Assembly: GCF_021732705.1 (NCBI RefSeq) | Contig: NZ_JAKFUM010000011.1 | Span: 1 to 64,000, forward strand | Source: Nevskia sp. | GTDB lineage: Bacteria; Pseudomonadota; Gammaproteobacteria; Nevskiales; Nevskiaceae | Direction: 5' to 3' | Length of the DNA: 64,000 bases | Translations under genes and position numbers: made by a program | The notes under the pieces: model-generated | Databases searched by the model: none | What the model saw: the letters and a program-made list of their open reading frames with translations, nothing else | What the model was told of the DNA's origin: nothing | Shown here: in pieces, positions 25,598 through 34,312 of the stretch | Layout: every line of letters starts with the position of its first letter | How positions within the stretch are numbered: the stretch's first letter is position 1

Positions 25598-27010
25598 TCA
25601 GGCGTCGCGCGAGGCCGGCAGTCGCAGCAGGATGCAGGTGCCACCGCCGGGGTTCGCGCCGAGCGTCAGCGTGGCCCCGAGGGTCTCGGCGCGCTCGGCC
25701 ATGCCGAGCAGTCCGAGCCCGACCCGCTCCGACGCCGACCGGGTCGTGCCGGCAGTGCCGGGAAGACCGCAACCGTCGTCGACGATGCGCAGCTCGATCG
25801 CGCCGTCGCTGCCCGCTTCCAGCATCAGGCTGATCCGCCGCGCACGGGCATGCCGTGTGGCGTTGGTCAGCGCTTCCTGCGCGATGCGGAACAGATACAC
25901 CTGCACCAGCGGCCCGCCCGGCACGCGGTCCAGCGCGATGTGCTGCTCGAAGCGGATCTGCGGGCAGCGCGCAGCCCAGTCCATCACCAGATTCTCGAGC
26001 GCCGGCCCCAGCCCGAACTCTTCGAGACCGGCGGGCCGGAGCCGTGCCAGCAGGCCGTGAAGGCCGTCGTAGAGGCTGGCGATGCCGGACCGGATCGCCG
26101 AGGCACGATGGGTCAGCTCCGGCACCGCGGTACCGGCCTTCTGCTGCAGCACCGCCGCCTCGGCATCCATCGCCGCGAGGCTCTGGCCGAGATCGTCGTG
26201 CAGCTCGCGGGCGATCGAGCGCCGTTCGCGCTCCTGCACTTCCAGACTGTGGCGCAGCAGGCGCTGATTGTCCGATCGCGCATGTTCGAGGCTTTCGCCG
26301 AGTTCGACGACGCTGTCGATGATCGTGCGCAGTTCCGGTGTCGTGGCCGTCGGCATGCCGGGGTGCAGCTCGCCGCGGCCGATACGAGCCAGCGCGTCGC
26401 GAATCAGGTCGATCGGCCGGAACGCGCGCCAGACCGAGAACACGACGATGGCATTGGTCAGGAAGCCGATCGCGACGATCAGCAGCAGCAGCGGCCGCGC
26501 CTCGTTCCAGGCTTCGAGGATTTCATCGGCGGGATCGGAGCGGATGACGACTGCGGCGATTCGTCCGTCGCGTCCGGTGACATTGCGCCGGAGCTCACGG
26601 GGTGCCGTGGTGACATGGGCGACGAACCAGTCCGGCACGCTGTCGTCGACCGCCGCCGGGCACCCGCGAGCCGCCGGCAGTTCGCCGACCTTCTCGACGC
26701 ACAGGTGCCGGGTGTGCTCGAACACGCCGAGCAGCACCGGCAGCAGGTCGGCGTCGGTCGCCTCGACCGGAATCGCGTGTTCGTCGAGCAGGCTCGACGC
26801 CAGCCGCATCACCGCATCGATCTCGCCCTGGACCGAACGGCGCGAGTTGCCGAGCACGGCATAGACCGCCAGCAGCAGCACGATGCCGAGCAGCAGGCCG
26901 ATCGACAGGCTGAGCCGAGTCTTGAGATCGATCCGGGTCAGCGCGCCATGCAGACGCAGTCGCGCGCGATCCACCCAGCCGGGTGGCGCCAGCGCGGCGA
27001 CGTCAGACAC
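25598..27010 (-). CDS. Sensor histidine kinase, MoxY/NarX-like
   Basis: The 470-residue protein has two membrane helices (about 33-52 and 173-194) around a periplasmic domain of about 120 residues that resembles the LapD/MoxY sensor domain and contains two cysteines. A HAMP-like linker follows, then a HisKA_3 dimerisation region (Arg-Arg-Ser-Ile-Ala-Arg-Glu-Leu-His271-Asp-Asp-Leu-Gly) and a HATPase domain ending near 465. It pairs with the response regulator upstream, overlapping by 8 bases. Similar kinases (MoxY, ExaD, PedS2) control PQQ alcohol dehydrogenases, so this one may sense alcohol, lanthanide or redox state. Confidence 0.88.
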   Translation of the reverse strand: MSDVAALAPPGWVDRARLRLHGALTRIDLKTRLSLSIGLLLGIVLLLAVYAVLGNSRRSVQGEIDAVMRLASSLLDEHAIPVEATDADLLPVLLGVFEHTRHLCVEKVGELPAARGCPAAVDDSVPDWFVAHVTTAPRELRRNVTGRDGRIAAVVIRSDPADEILEAWNEARPLLLLIVAIGFLTNAIVVFSVWRAFRPIDLIRDALARIGRGELHPGMPTATTPELRTIIDSVVELGESLEHARSDNQRLLRHSLEVQERERRSIARELHDDLGQSLAAMDAEAAVLQQKAGTAVPELTHRASAIRSGIASLYDGLHGLLARLRPAGLEEFGLGPALENLVMDWAARCPQIRFEQHIALDRVPGGPLVQVYLFRIAQEALTNATRHARARRISLMLEAGSDGAIELRIVDDGCGLPGTAGTTRSASERVGLGLLGMAERAETLGATLTLGANPGGGTCILLRLPASRDA

Positions 27011-27629
27011 GCACGACGCCGGCCACGATGGCCAGGCGCGCCATCTCGGCGGCCGAGCGCAGACCCAACTTCAGCCGGATCTGGGAGTAATGGTTGGAAA
27101 CCGTCTTGCCGCTGATGCACAGGCCGCTGGCGATGTCGCGCACCGATCGTCCTTCGGCGATCTGGCGGAAGATCTCGAATTCGCGCTGACTCAGGCGATG
27201 CAGCGCATCGTCCGGCCGCCGTTGCTGCTGTCGGGTGCCGGCCAGATCCGGCGACAGGAATTCACGGCCGTGGGCCACGCTGTCGACGGCCGCCACCAGC
27301 GTGTCGGGCGCCGAGCGCTTGCTGACATAGCCGAGCGCGCCGGCGGCAAACGCACGATTCACGAACATCGGCTCCTCGTGCACGCTGAACGCGAGGGCCT
27401 TCAAATCCGGCTGCCGCGCGCTCAGCCGGCGCAGCAGTTCGATGCCGCCGACACCGGGCAGGGACAGGTCGGTGATGACCACATCGGGCGCACATTCCAG
27501 GAAGCGGCGATACCCGCAGGCGGCCGATGACGCTTCGGCGACGACCTGATATTCGGGAGCGCACTCGAGCAACTGACGATAGCCGGCACGCACGACGGCG
27601 TGATCGTCGACCAGCAGGATACGGATCAT
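27003..27629 (-). CDS. NarL/LuxR-family response regulator
   Basis: The 208-residue protein has a receiver domain (acidic Asp8-Asp9, phosphorylatable Asp54, Lys near 104) and a C-terminal LuxR helix-turn-helix (about 145-205: Leu-Ser-Gln-Arg-Glu-Phe-Glu, Ile-Ser-Gly-Lys-Thr-Val-Ser-Asn-His). A clear AGGAG precedes the ATG. It is the partner of the downstream kinase and is comparable to ExaE, PedR and MoxX. It probably regulates genes of the island, perhaps the pair of quinoproteins or the sigma54 activator. Confidence 0.9.
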   Translation of the reverse strand: MIRILLVDDHAVVRAGYRQLLECAPEYQVVAEASSAACGYRRFLECAPDVVITDLSLPGVGGIELLRRLSARQPDLKALAFSVHEEPMFVNRAFAAGALGYVSKRSAPDTLVAAVDSVAHGREFLSPDLAGTRQQQRRPDDALHRLSQREFEIFRQIAEGRSVRDIASGLCISGKTVSNHYSQIRLKLGLRSAAEMARLAIVAGVVRV

Positions 27630-27703
27630 CGGGGTTTCTCCTCAGGCAGCGGGCGCGCTCGAATCGGCGCTTGTGTTCGTCTGTCTCAAGTCCGCGACGA
27701 CGA

Positions 27704-27731
27704 AGGCCCGGGCAAGCATCGCCCGGGCCTC
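27704..27731 (-). terminator. Terminator-like hairpin after the aldehyde dehydrogenase gene
   Basis: The minus strand reads GAGGCCCGGGC, a 6-base loop and GCCCGGGCCTTC, downstream of the aldehyde dehydrogenase stop. The stem is very stable but the T-run is weak. Confidence 0.6.
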
Positions 27732-27779
27732 GTGTCACTGACAACTATCGGCTGAAGCCAGCCGATGTCGACCGCTCGA

Positions 27780-29291
27780 TCAGTAGGCGATGCAGACAGC
27801 CTTCGTTTCGAGATAGTTGTTCAGCACCTGATGGCCCATTTCGCGGCCCCAGCCCGACTGCTTGTAGCCGCCGAACGGCATCGAAGCATCGAAGATGTTG
27901 TAGCAGTTGACCCAGACCGTGCCGGCGCGCAGGCGCGGAACCAGCTTGTGGATCTTCGACACGTCCTGCGACCAGATGCCGGCGGCCAGGCCATAGACCG
28001 AGTCGTTGGCACGACGGACCAGCTCGTCATCGACGTCGCTGAAGCGGGTGGCGACCAGAACCGGCCCGAAGATTTCTTCCTGGACGACCTTGGCGCTGTC
28101 GGCAGCGTTGATGATGACGGTCGGCTCGACGAAGTAGCCTTCGTTGCCCCAGCGGCCGCCACCGGTGGCGAGCGACGCGCCTTCGGTCTTGCCGGCAGCC
28201 ATGTAGCCCGAAACGCGGTCGAACTGGTTCTGCGACACCAGCGGTCCGAGCTGGGTCGACGGGTCGAGGCCCGGGCCCATCTTCAGGCCCTTGGCGTAGG
28301 CGGCGATGCCGGCCACGACTTCGTCATAGACCTTGTCCTGGATGAACAGGCGCGAGCCGGCGCTGCAGGTCTGGCCCTGGTTGAAGAAGATCGCGCTGGC
28401 GGCACCCGGAATCGCCTTCGACAGGTCGGCGTCGTTCAGGATGATGTTCGGCGACTTGCCGCCGAGTTCCAGGGTCAGCTTCTTCAGGTCGTTGGCGGCC
28501 GCCTTGACGATCAGCTTGCCGACTTCGGTCGAACCGGTGAAGGCGACCTTGTCGACGCCCGGGTGGCTGGCCAGCGGCGCGCCGGTGGTTTCGCCGAAAC
28601 CGGTGACCACGTTCAGCACGCCCTTCGGCAGGCCGGCTTCCTGGATCAGTTCGGCCAGGCGCAGCGCGGTCAGCGGGGTTTCCTCGGCCGGCTTCAGCAC
28701 GACGGTGCAGCCGCAGGCCAGCGCCGGAGCGAGCTTCCACGCCGCCATCAGGATCGGGAAGTTCCACGGAATGATCTGGCCGACGACGCCGATCGGCTCG
28801 CGCTTGGTGTAGGCGTGGTACTCGGTGCCCGGGGTGAACGGCACCGACAGGTCGAGCACGCCGCCATCGGCCTTGGTCGTCCAGCCGGCCATGTAGTGGA
28901 AGATGTCGGCGGCGAGCGCGACGTCGGCCACCTTGGCAACGACGACCGGCTTGCCGTTGTCGAGCGATTCCAGCTGGGCCAGCTCGTCCTGATGCTTCAG
29001 GATCAGGTCACCGATGCGATGCAGCAGCTTGCCGCGGTTCGACGGCGACATCTTGCGCCACTCGCTGTGATCGTCGAACGCGCGACGGGCCGCGGCAACA
29101 GCCGCGTTGACGTCTTCCTTGCTGCCGCTCTGGGCGTGGGCCACGACCTGACCGGTGGCCGGGTTGTAGATTTCGAAGGTTTCGCCCGACGTCGAGTTGA
29201 CCCACTCGCCGTCGATCAGAATCTTCTTCGGGCTGCTGATGAACTTGCGGGCTTCTGCGCCCAGTGCTTCCAGGCCTTTTGATCCATCCAT
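27780..29291 (-). CDS. NAD(P)-dependent aldehyde dehydrogenase
   Basis: The 503-residue cytoplasmic enzyme has the family motifs: Pro-Trp-Asn-Phe-Pro near 165, Phe-Thr-Gly-Ser-Thr-Glu-Val-Gly, the general-base Glu in Leu-Glu-Leu-Gly-Gly-Lys-Ser-Pro-Asn and the catalytic Cys in Gln-Gly-Gln-Thr-Cys-Ser-Ala-Gly. It would oxidise the aldehyde made by the PQQ dehydrogenase to the acid. The start at 29291 is set by AGGAGA seven bases upstream; a longer form from 29330 is possible. A sigma54 promoter match lies about 100 bases upstream, and the gene is divergent from the sigma54 activator. Confidence 0.93.
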   Translation of the reverse strand: MDGSKGLEALGAEARKFISSPKKILIDGEWVNSTSGETFEIYNPATGQVVAHAQSGSKEDVNAAVAAARRAFDDHSEWRKMSPSNRGKLLHRIGDLILKHQDELAQLESLDNGKPVVVAKVADVALAADIFHYMAGWTTKADGGVLDLSVPFTPGTEYHAYTKREPIGVVGQIIPWNFPILMAAWKLAPALACGCTVVLKPAEETPLTALRLAELIQEAGLPKGVLNVVTGFGETTGAPLASHPGVDKVAFTGSTEVGKLIVKAAANDLKKLTLELGGKSPNIILNDADLSKAIPGAASAIFFNQGQTCSAGSRLFIQDKVYDEVVAGIAAYAKGLKMGPGLDPSTQLGPLVSQNQFDRVSGYMAAGKTEGASLATGGGRWGNEGYFVEPTVIINAADSAKVVQEEIFGPVLVATRFSDVDDELVRRANDSVYGLAAGIWSQDVSKIHKLVPRLRAGTVWVNCYNIFDASMPFGGYKQSGWGREMGHQVLNNYLETKAVCIAY

Positions 29292-29394
29292 TTTTCGATC
29301 TCCTCGTGCATTGTTTGGGGTGACGGACATACTGCCGGCGATGTTGCGCCGGGTGCGTGGACTCTACACCCGGGCATCGCAACGAACCGCTGAT

Positions 29395-29410
29395 GGCAAG
29401 AACCAAGCCA
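29395..29410 (-). promoter_or_regulatory. Sigma54 (-24/-12) promoter for the aldehyde dehydrogenase
   Basis: The minus strand reads TGGCTTGGTTCTTGCC. TGGC and TTGC are exact and the GG-GC spacing is ten bases. Confidence 0.65.
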
Positions 29411-29494
29411 GCCGCCCGCGCGCCTGAAAAAATGAATCAACTGCCTGTTTTTTCTCAAGTTGCTGACGATGTACCGAGGTGGTGCACCCCCTGC

Positions 29495-29545
29495 TGTCAC
29501 AGCCGCGGCGCGTGCGCCGGCATCGGTGTTGCAGGGCTGACACAG
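29495..29545. promoter_or_regulatory. Candidate activator-binding site pair
   Basis: TGTCACAG (29495-29502) and TGACACAG (29538-29545), the same octamers as at 23898-23917, lie about 85-150 bases upstream of both sigma54 matches in this region. The flanks TGTCACAGCC and GGCTGACACA also form an inverted repeat. Confidence 0.5.
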
Positions 29546-29625
29546 TGGTGCGCCTTCGGGCGGCAGACGGGCCGACGGCCGTCCGCTTTTCGTTGACCGG
29601 GGGCGATTCCGGGTCTACCGTGCCT

Positions 29626-29641
29626 TGGCATCACAGTTGCT
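29626..29641 (+). promoter_or_regulatory. Sigma54-like promoter before the activator gene
   Basis: TGGCATCACAGTTGCT has the ten-base GG-GC spacing and lies about 100 bases before the activator ATG. It would imply autoregulation, which is less usual for such activators. Confidence 0.5.
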
Positions 29642-29742
29642 TGGGCCGCGCGTATGCGGGTTCGCGGGCACCGGCATCGACCAGAAAGAACACAACAAGC
29701 CCCGTGACGACGAGCGCGGGGAGTGCGATGAGGAGCGATGAG

Positions 29743-31818
29743 ATGGGCGACAACGCCGCCGTACAGCATGCCAATGGCGTGCTGCGGTTGATCAATGGCG
29801 ATGGCATGGCGCGGACCGGGCTCGATGAAGCCGTTCGCGTGTCATGGCAGCGCTGCCTCAACGAATTCCAGCTCGATCCTGCACGGCTGCATGCACCAAG
29901 CGTGATCAACAGCAACAACCTCAAGGATCTGCAGGCGCGCCACGACGAACTGGTGGAAATCGCCCGGGCCGAGATGGATACGCTGTACGACCAGATCAGC
30001 GGCTCCGGCTACGCGCTGCTGCTGACCGATGCCAAGGGCATCATCCTGACCGAAAAGGTCGATCCGACGCTGACCAAGATGTTCCGCAGCGCCGGCCTCA
30101 TCGTCGGCGCCGAATGGAGCGAGAAGAGCGAAGGCACCAACGGCATCGGCACCTGCATCGCGGAAGGCCGCTCGATCACCATTCACCGCAACGATCACTT
30201 CCGCGCGCGCCACATCGGCCTGTCGTGCTCCGGCTCGCCGATCCGCGACATGAACGGCAACATGATCGCCGTGCTCGATGCCTCGTCCGTCGGCAGTCAC
30301 GACACCCGCGCCAGCCAGATGCACACGATGGCGCTGGTCAACACGTCGGCGCGGCTGATCGAGAAGTGCCTGTTCCTGCGCCGCTGCCAGCCGTACCGCA
30401 TCCTGCGATTCCACAGCCGCCCGGAATTCGTCAACCTGCTGCATGACGCGGCGCTCGCGCTGACCGAGGACGGTCACGTCGCCGCCGCCGACGACATGGC
30501 CGTGTCGCTGCTGTCGGCCCCGAGCCGCGCCAGCCTGATCGGCCGGCCGGTCAGCGAACTGTTCGATCTTGGCGAGCTGGAACTCGAACAACTGGTGACC
30601 ACGCGTCAGGCGCTGCTGCCGATGCGCGACCAGCGCTTCGGCCGGCGCTTCTTCGTCACTCTCGCGCCGCCGCAGATGCTGACTCGCCTCGTCGATTCCG
30701 GCGATCGCCCGCGCCGCTCGATGCCGGAGCGCGTCCAGATCACGCCGGCACCGCTGATGACGGCGCTGTCGCTGGAGGATCTCGCGGGCCAGGATCCGCA
30801 GATGCTGCAGAACATCCGCACCGCACGCCGGCTGGCCGATTCGCGGGTGCCGATCCTGATCCAGGGACCGACCGGCTCGGGCAAGGAAGTGTTCGCCAAG
30901 GCCATTCATCTGGCCAGCAGCCGCGCGTCGCAGCAGTTCGTCGCGGTGAACTGCGCGGCCATTCCGGAGACGCTGATCGAATCCGAACTGTTCGGCTACA
31001 AGGCTGGCGCCTTCACCGGCGCGCGCAAGGAAGGCATGCGCGGCCGCATCGTGCAGTCCTCCGGCGGCACGCTGTTTCTCGACGAAATCGGCGACATGCC
31101 GCTGAACCTGCAGACGCGCCTGTTGCGCGTGCTCGAAGAACAGGAAGTGGTGCCGCTCGGCTGCGAGCAGGCCGTGAAGGTCGAGCTGAGCGTGGTCAGC
31201 GCCTCGCACCGCAACCTGCAGGACATGATCGCCCGCGGCGAATTCCGCGAAGACCTGTACTACCGACTCAACGGCATGACGCTCGAGCTTCCGGGGCTCA
31301 AGGACAGGGTCGACGCCGAAAGCCTGATCCGCCGCTTCATCGCGCTCGAAGCCCGCGCCGGGCAGGCCGTGTCGATCGAGGCCGACGCCTTCGAGAGTCT
31401 CGTCAGCTACGACTGGCCGGGCAACATCCGCGAACTGCGCAATGTCATCCGCACGGCGCTGGCGATCTGCGAGAACGGGGTGATCCGGAGCGTGGACCTG
31501 CCGCGCACTGTGTCGCACCGCCAGCGCAAGCCGGGCCTGCCGACCCCCGCCGCGGCGCTGCCGGCACCGGCGGTGACGGCAGCGGTCAGCACCCCGGAGG
31601 CCCTGCCGGCACCGCCGAGCCTGCAGGCCGTCGCAGGCGTCAATCCGCTGGAAGCGGCCGAGCGCGGCGCGATCCTGAGGGCGGTCGAAAGCAATGCCTG
31701 GAACATGACCTTGACCGCGCGCGAACTCGGCATGAGTCGCAACACGCTGTATCGCAAGCTCAAGCGGCACAGCATTCCCGTGGGCGATGCGCGGCGCGAC
31801 GATCTGTCCCGGATGTGA
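29743..31818 (+). CDS. Sigma54-dependent activator, AcoR-like
   Basis: The 691-residue protein has an N-terminal GAF sensor region (about 50-215), a degenerate PAS-like part (about 225-300), an AAA+ domain with Walker A Gly-Pro-Thr-Gly-Ser-Gly-Lys-Glu (about 374) and the sigma54-contact motif Gly-Ala-Phe-Thr-Gly-Ala (about 423), and a Fis-type helix-turn-helix at the C-terminus (Ala-Arg-Glu-Leu-Gly-Met-Ser-Arg-Asn-Thr-Leu-Tyr). Related activators (AcoR, BmoR) respond to acetoin or alcohols. It lies between the aldehyde dehydrogenase and pqqA, both with sigma54 promoter matches, so it is the prime candidate to activate the island. The start is set by AGGAGC six bases upstream. Confidence 0.92.
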   Translation: MGDNAAVQHANGVLRLINGDGMARTGLDEAVRVSWQRCLNEFQLDPARLHAPSVINSNNLKDLQARHDELVEIARAEMDTLYDQISGSGYALLLTDAKGIILTEKVDPTLTKMFRSAGLIVGAEWSEKSEGTNGIGTCIAEGRSITIHRNDHFRARHIGLSCSGSPIRDMNGNMIAVLDASSVGSHDTRASQMHTMALVNTSARLIEKCLFLRRCQPYRILRFHSRPEFVNLLHDAALALTEDGHVAAADDMAVSLLSAPSRASLIGRPVSELFDLGELELEQLVTTRQALLPMRDQRFGRRFFVTLAPPQMLTRLVDSGDRPRRSMPERVQITPAPLMTALSLEDLAGQDPQMLQNIRTARRLADSRVPILIQGPTGSGKEVFAKAIHLASSRASQQFVAVNCAAIPETLIESELFGYKAGAFTGARKEGMRGRIVQSSGGTLFLDEIGDMPLNLQTRLLRVLEEQEVVPLGCEQAVKVELSVVSASHRNLQDMIARGEFREDLYYRLNGMTLELPGLKDRVDAESLIRRFIALEARAGQAVSIEADAFESLVSYDWPGNIRELRNVIRTALAICENGVIRSVDLPRTVSHRQRKPGLPTPAAALPAPAVTAAVSTPEALPAPPSLQAVAGVNPLEAAERGAILRAVESNAWNMTLTARELGMSRNTLYRKLKRHSIPVGDARRDDLSRM

Positions 31819-31987
31819 CACAACGACCGTTTCAGGCAGCGCCGTGACAATTTGCCGTCGTCTCGAAAAGGCCGTGAAAAAGACCTTGATTCGCGCGTCG
31901 GAAACGGCTTAAATTCCAGCAGTGACAGGGACTTGCGAAGAAGCAATTCGCACCATTGAATCATACGATTGGGAACTAATCCTGACG

Positions 31988-32003
31988 TGGCATAGTCTCT
32001 GCA
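31988..32003 (+). promoter_or_regulatory. Sigma54 (-24/-12) promoter for pqqA
   Basis: TGGCATAGTCTCTGCA has GG and GC ten bases apart and matches TGGCACRNNNNTTGCW except at two positions. Transcription would start near 32014, about 50 bases before pqqA. GTGACA motifs just after the activator stop (about 31814-31852) may be binding sites. Confidence 0.7.
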
Positions 32004-32066
32004 CTGTCGGGATGTCCTTTAAGGGCATGCTGGCAAAATCACTGCGATCAGACGGAGGAATCAATC

Positions 32067-32141
32067 ATGCGTTGGACGAAGCCGAGCTTCACCGAAATGC
32101 GTTTTGGCATGGAAGTGACGATGTACATCCTCAACCGCTAA
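32067..32141 (+). CDS. pqqA: PQQ precursor peptide PqqA
   Basis: This 24-residue peptide is the substrate from which pyrroloquinoline quinone is made. It has the conserved Glu16-Val-Thr-Met-Tyr20 motif: PqqE crosslinks the Glu and Tyr side chains, and these two residues become the cofactor. The N-terminus (Met-Arg-Trp-Thr-Lys-Pro) and Arg at the end are also typical. A strong GGAGGAA precedes the ATG. A terminator-like hairpin follows, so pqqA mRNA should exceed that of the other pqq genes. Confidence 0.97.
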   Translation: MRWTKPSFTEMRFGMEVTMYILNR

Positions 32142-32203
32142 GCCTTCCGGCACCGGTCCGCCCAGGGTTCTCCCGAAGCGGCGCCAGCCAGATAGCGGTG
32201 ACG

Positions 32204-32235
32204 AAGCCCCCGGCCAAAACTGGGGGCTTTGTTTT
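32204..32235 (+). terminator. Attenuating terminator between pqqA and pqqB
   Basis: AAGCCCCC and GGGGGCTT form a stem with a 10-base loop, followed by TGTTTT. It is a moderate intrinsic terminator, so only part of the transcription would continue into pqqBCDE. Confidence 0.8.
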
Positions 32236-32297
32236 GAGGGCGCGTTTTTGCGACGCAGCGCAGCAATCGACGCGGCGTCCGTTACGAAACCCCGAAC

Positions 32298-33212
32298 ATG
32301 AAAATAAGAATTCTGGGTTCCGCGGCGGGAGGAGGATTCCCCCAGTGGAACTGCAATTGCGAAACCTGCGCCGGCCAGCGTAGCGGCACTCTGCTGGCAA
32401 CGGCCCGCTCCCAGTCGTCGATCGCGGTCAGCGACAACGGTCAGGACTGGGTGCTGATCAATGCATCGCCGGACATCCGTTCGCAGATTCTGGCCACGCC
32501 GGACCTGCAGCCGAACCGTGCCCTGCGCGATACCGGGATCAAGGCCGTGTTCCTGATGGATGCGCAGATCGATCACGTGACCGGTCTGCTGATGCTGCGC
32601 GAGTCCAAAGTCCGGCTGCCGATCTACTGCTCGGCGCGGGTCAAGGCCGATCTGACATCCGGCTTCCCGATCTTCAACATCCTCGAACACTACTGCGGTG
32701 TCGACTGGCACGACGTGAAGCCGGACGGCACGACGTTCACCGTCGACGGCATCGATCACATCGAGTTCGCGCCGTTCGCGCTGACCAGCAAGGCGCCGCC
32801 GTATTCGCCGCATCGCGCGAATCCCGCGCCCGGCGACAACCTTGGCCTCGTCATCCGCAGCACACGCACCGGCAAGCAGGCGCTGTACGCGCCGGGTCTG
32901 GGCGTGATCGAGCCACCGGTCGAGCAGGCGATGCGCGAAGCCGACCTGATCCTCGTCGACGGCACGACCTGGACCGATGACGAGATGAGCCGTCGCGGCG
33001 TTGGAAGCAAGCTCGCGCGCGAGATGGGGCACCTGTATCAGTCCGGCCCCGGTGGCATGCTCGAAGTGTTGAGCGCCTATCCGAACGCGCGGCGCGTGCT
33101 CATCCACATCAACAACACGAACCCGATCCTCGTCGACAACGGCCCCGAGCGCGCGCTGGTGGCGCAGCATGGTGTCGAAGTGGCGCAGGACGGCATGGTT
33201 TTCGAACTGTAG
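32298..33212 (+). CDS. pqqB: PQQ biosynthesis protein PqqB
   Basis: The 304-residue protein has the metallo-beta-lactamase fold of PqqB and its N-terminal zinc site (Asn-Cys-Asn-Cys-Glu-Thr-Cys, about residues 18-24), followed by [11 protein letters not shown]. PqqB is thought to hydroxylate the excised Glu-Tyr intermediate before PqqC acts. Length is normal for the family. It is cytoplasmic and 10 bases upstream of pqqC. No good ribosome site is visible before the ATG. Confidence 0.97.
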   Translation: MKIRILGSAAGGGFPQWNCNCETCAGQRSGTLLATARSQSSIAVSDNGQDWVLINASPDIRSQILATPDLQPNRALRDTGIKAVFLMDAQIDHVTGLLMLRESKVRLPIYCSARVKADLTSGFPIFNILEHYCGVDWHDVKPDGTTFTVDGIDHIEFAPFALTSKAPPYSPHRANPAPGDNLGLVIRSTRTGKQALYAPGLGVIEPPVEQAMREADLILVDGTTWTDDEMSRRGVGSKLAREMGHLYQSGPGGMLEVLSAYPNARRVLIHINNTNPILVDNGPERALVAQHGVEVAQDGMVFEL

Positions 33213-33222
33213 GAGTCGGGCA

Positions 33223-34011
33223 ATGAACGCATCGGTCGATACCTCCAATCTGCCGTGGACCAAGGAAGAGTTCGCGGCCCGGCTCAAGGCCTTCGAGCCG
33301 TACTACCACATCCACCATCCGTTTCAGGTGGCGATGAACAGCGGCAAGCTGTCGAAGGAAGCGGTTCAGGGCTGGGTGCTCAATCGCTTCTATTACCAGA
33401 CCGCGATTCCGAACAAGGACGCCGCACTGCTGGCCAACTGCCCGGATCGCGAAGTCCGCCGCCGCTGGATCCAGCGCATCATCGATCACGATGGCAACGA
33501 TCAGGTCGAAGGCGGCATCGAGCGCTGGGTCCGGCTTGGCGAAGCGGTGGGACTCAAGCGCGAGGACATCGTCAGCCACCGCTACGTGCTGCCCGGCGTG
33601 CGTTTTGCCGTTGATGCCTACGTCAACTTCGTGCGCCGTGCGTCGTGGCAGGAAGGCGTGGCGTCGTCGCTGACCGAGCTGTTCGCGCCGTCGATCCACA
33701 AGGAACGCATCTCCGAGTGGCCGAAGCACTATCCGTGGATCGAAAGCAGCGGGCTCGACTACTTCAAGGGCCGCGTGCAGGAAGCGCATCGCGACGTGCA
33801 GCACGGCCTGGGTTTGACTCTGGATCTGTTCGTCACCCGCGCCGAGCAGGAACGTGCGCTCGAGCTGTTGAAGTTCAAGCTCGACATCCTGTGGACCATG
33901 CTCGATGCCATGACCATGGCCTACGTCAAGAACGAGCCGCCGTATCACTGCGTGACCGGCTTCGCGCAGGGCATGAACGCCGCCGAGATCAGCGGAGCGG
34001 CGCATGTCTGA
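33223..34011 (+). CDS. pqqC: Pyrroloquinoline-quinone synthase PqqC
   Basis: The 262-residue protein is PqqC, the cofactor-less oxidase that performs the final ring closure and oxidation to PQQ. Family features are Tyr-Tyr-His-Ile-His-His-Pro-Phe near residue 28, Asn-Arg-Phe-Tyr-Tyr-Gln, Asp-His-Asp-Gly and Arg-Val-Gln-Glu-Ala-His-Arg-Asp. AGGAG lies nine bases before the ATG. It overlaps pqqD by eight bases. Confidence 0.97.
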   Translation: MNASVDTSNLPWTKEEFAARLKAFEPYYHIHHPFQVAMNSGKLSKEAVQGWVLNRFYYQTAIPNKDAALLANCPDREVRRRWIQRIIDHDGNDQVEGGIERWVRLGEAVGLKREDIVSHRYVLPGVRFAVDAYVNFVRRASWQEGVASSLTELFAPSIHKERISEWPKHYPWIESSGLDYFKGRVQEAHRDVQHGLGLTLDLFVTRAEQERALELLKFKLDILWTMLDAMTMAYVKNEPPYHCVTGFAQGMNAAEISGAAHV

Positions 34012-34312
34012 GCCGGACAAGAAGATCGAGTACGCCACCGAATACAAGCCGCTGCACGATGGGCCGATCAGGCTCGCGCGCGGTCATCGCATCCAGTACG
34101 AGACCGTGCAGGGCTGCGATGTGCTGCTGTATCCGGAAGGTGTGGTCCAGCTCAGCGAATCCGCCGCGATGATCCTGAAGACCGTCGACGGCCAGAAGTC
34201 CGCGACCGAGATCGCGGCCGCGCTGATGGCGCAGTTTCCCGAAGCCGGCGACATTTCCGGCGATGTGAAGAGCTTTCTGGAGGTAGCCCATGCACGAGGG
34301 TGGATCGCCTAG
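34004..34312 (+). CDS. pqqD: PQQ peptide chaperone PqqD
   Basis: The 102-residue protein is PqqD, the RiPP recognition element that binds PqqA and presents it to PqqE. Typical segments are [15 protein letters not shown], Leu-Ser-Glu-Ser-Ala and Ile-Leu-Lys-Thr-Val-Asp-Gly. It overlaps pqqC by 8 and pqqE by 23 bases, indicating tight coupling. Confidence 0.95.
   Translation: MSEPDKKIEYATEYKPLHDGPIRLARGHRIQYETVQGCDVLLYPEGVVQLSESAAMILKTVDGQKSATEIAAALMAQFPEAGDISGDVKSFLEVAHARGWIA

Larger units (their letters stand above)
29292..29742. promoter_or_regulatory. Divergent control region, aldehyde dehydrogenase / sigma54 activator
   Basis: This 451-base gap holds no gene. It contains a minus-strand sigma54 match at 29395-29410, a pair of TGTCACAG/TGACACAG motifs at 29495-29545 and a plus-strand sigma54 match at 29626-29641. 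The arrangement suggests shared enhancer sites between two divergent sigma54 promoters. Confidence 0.55.
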
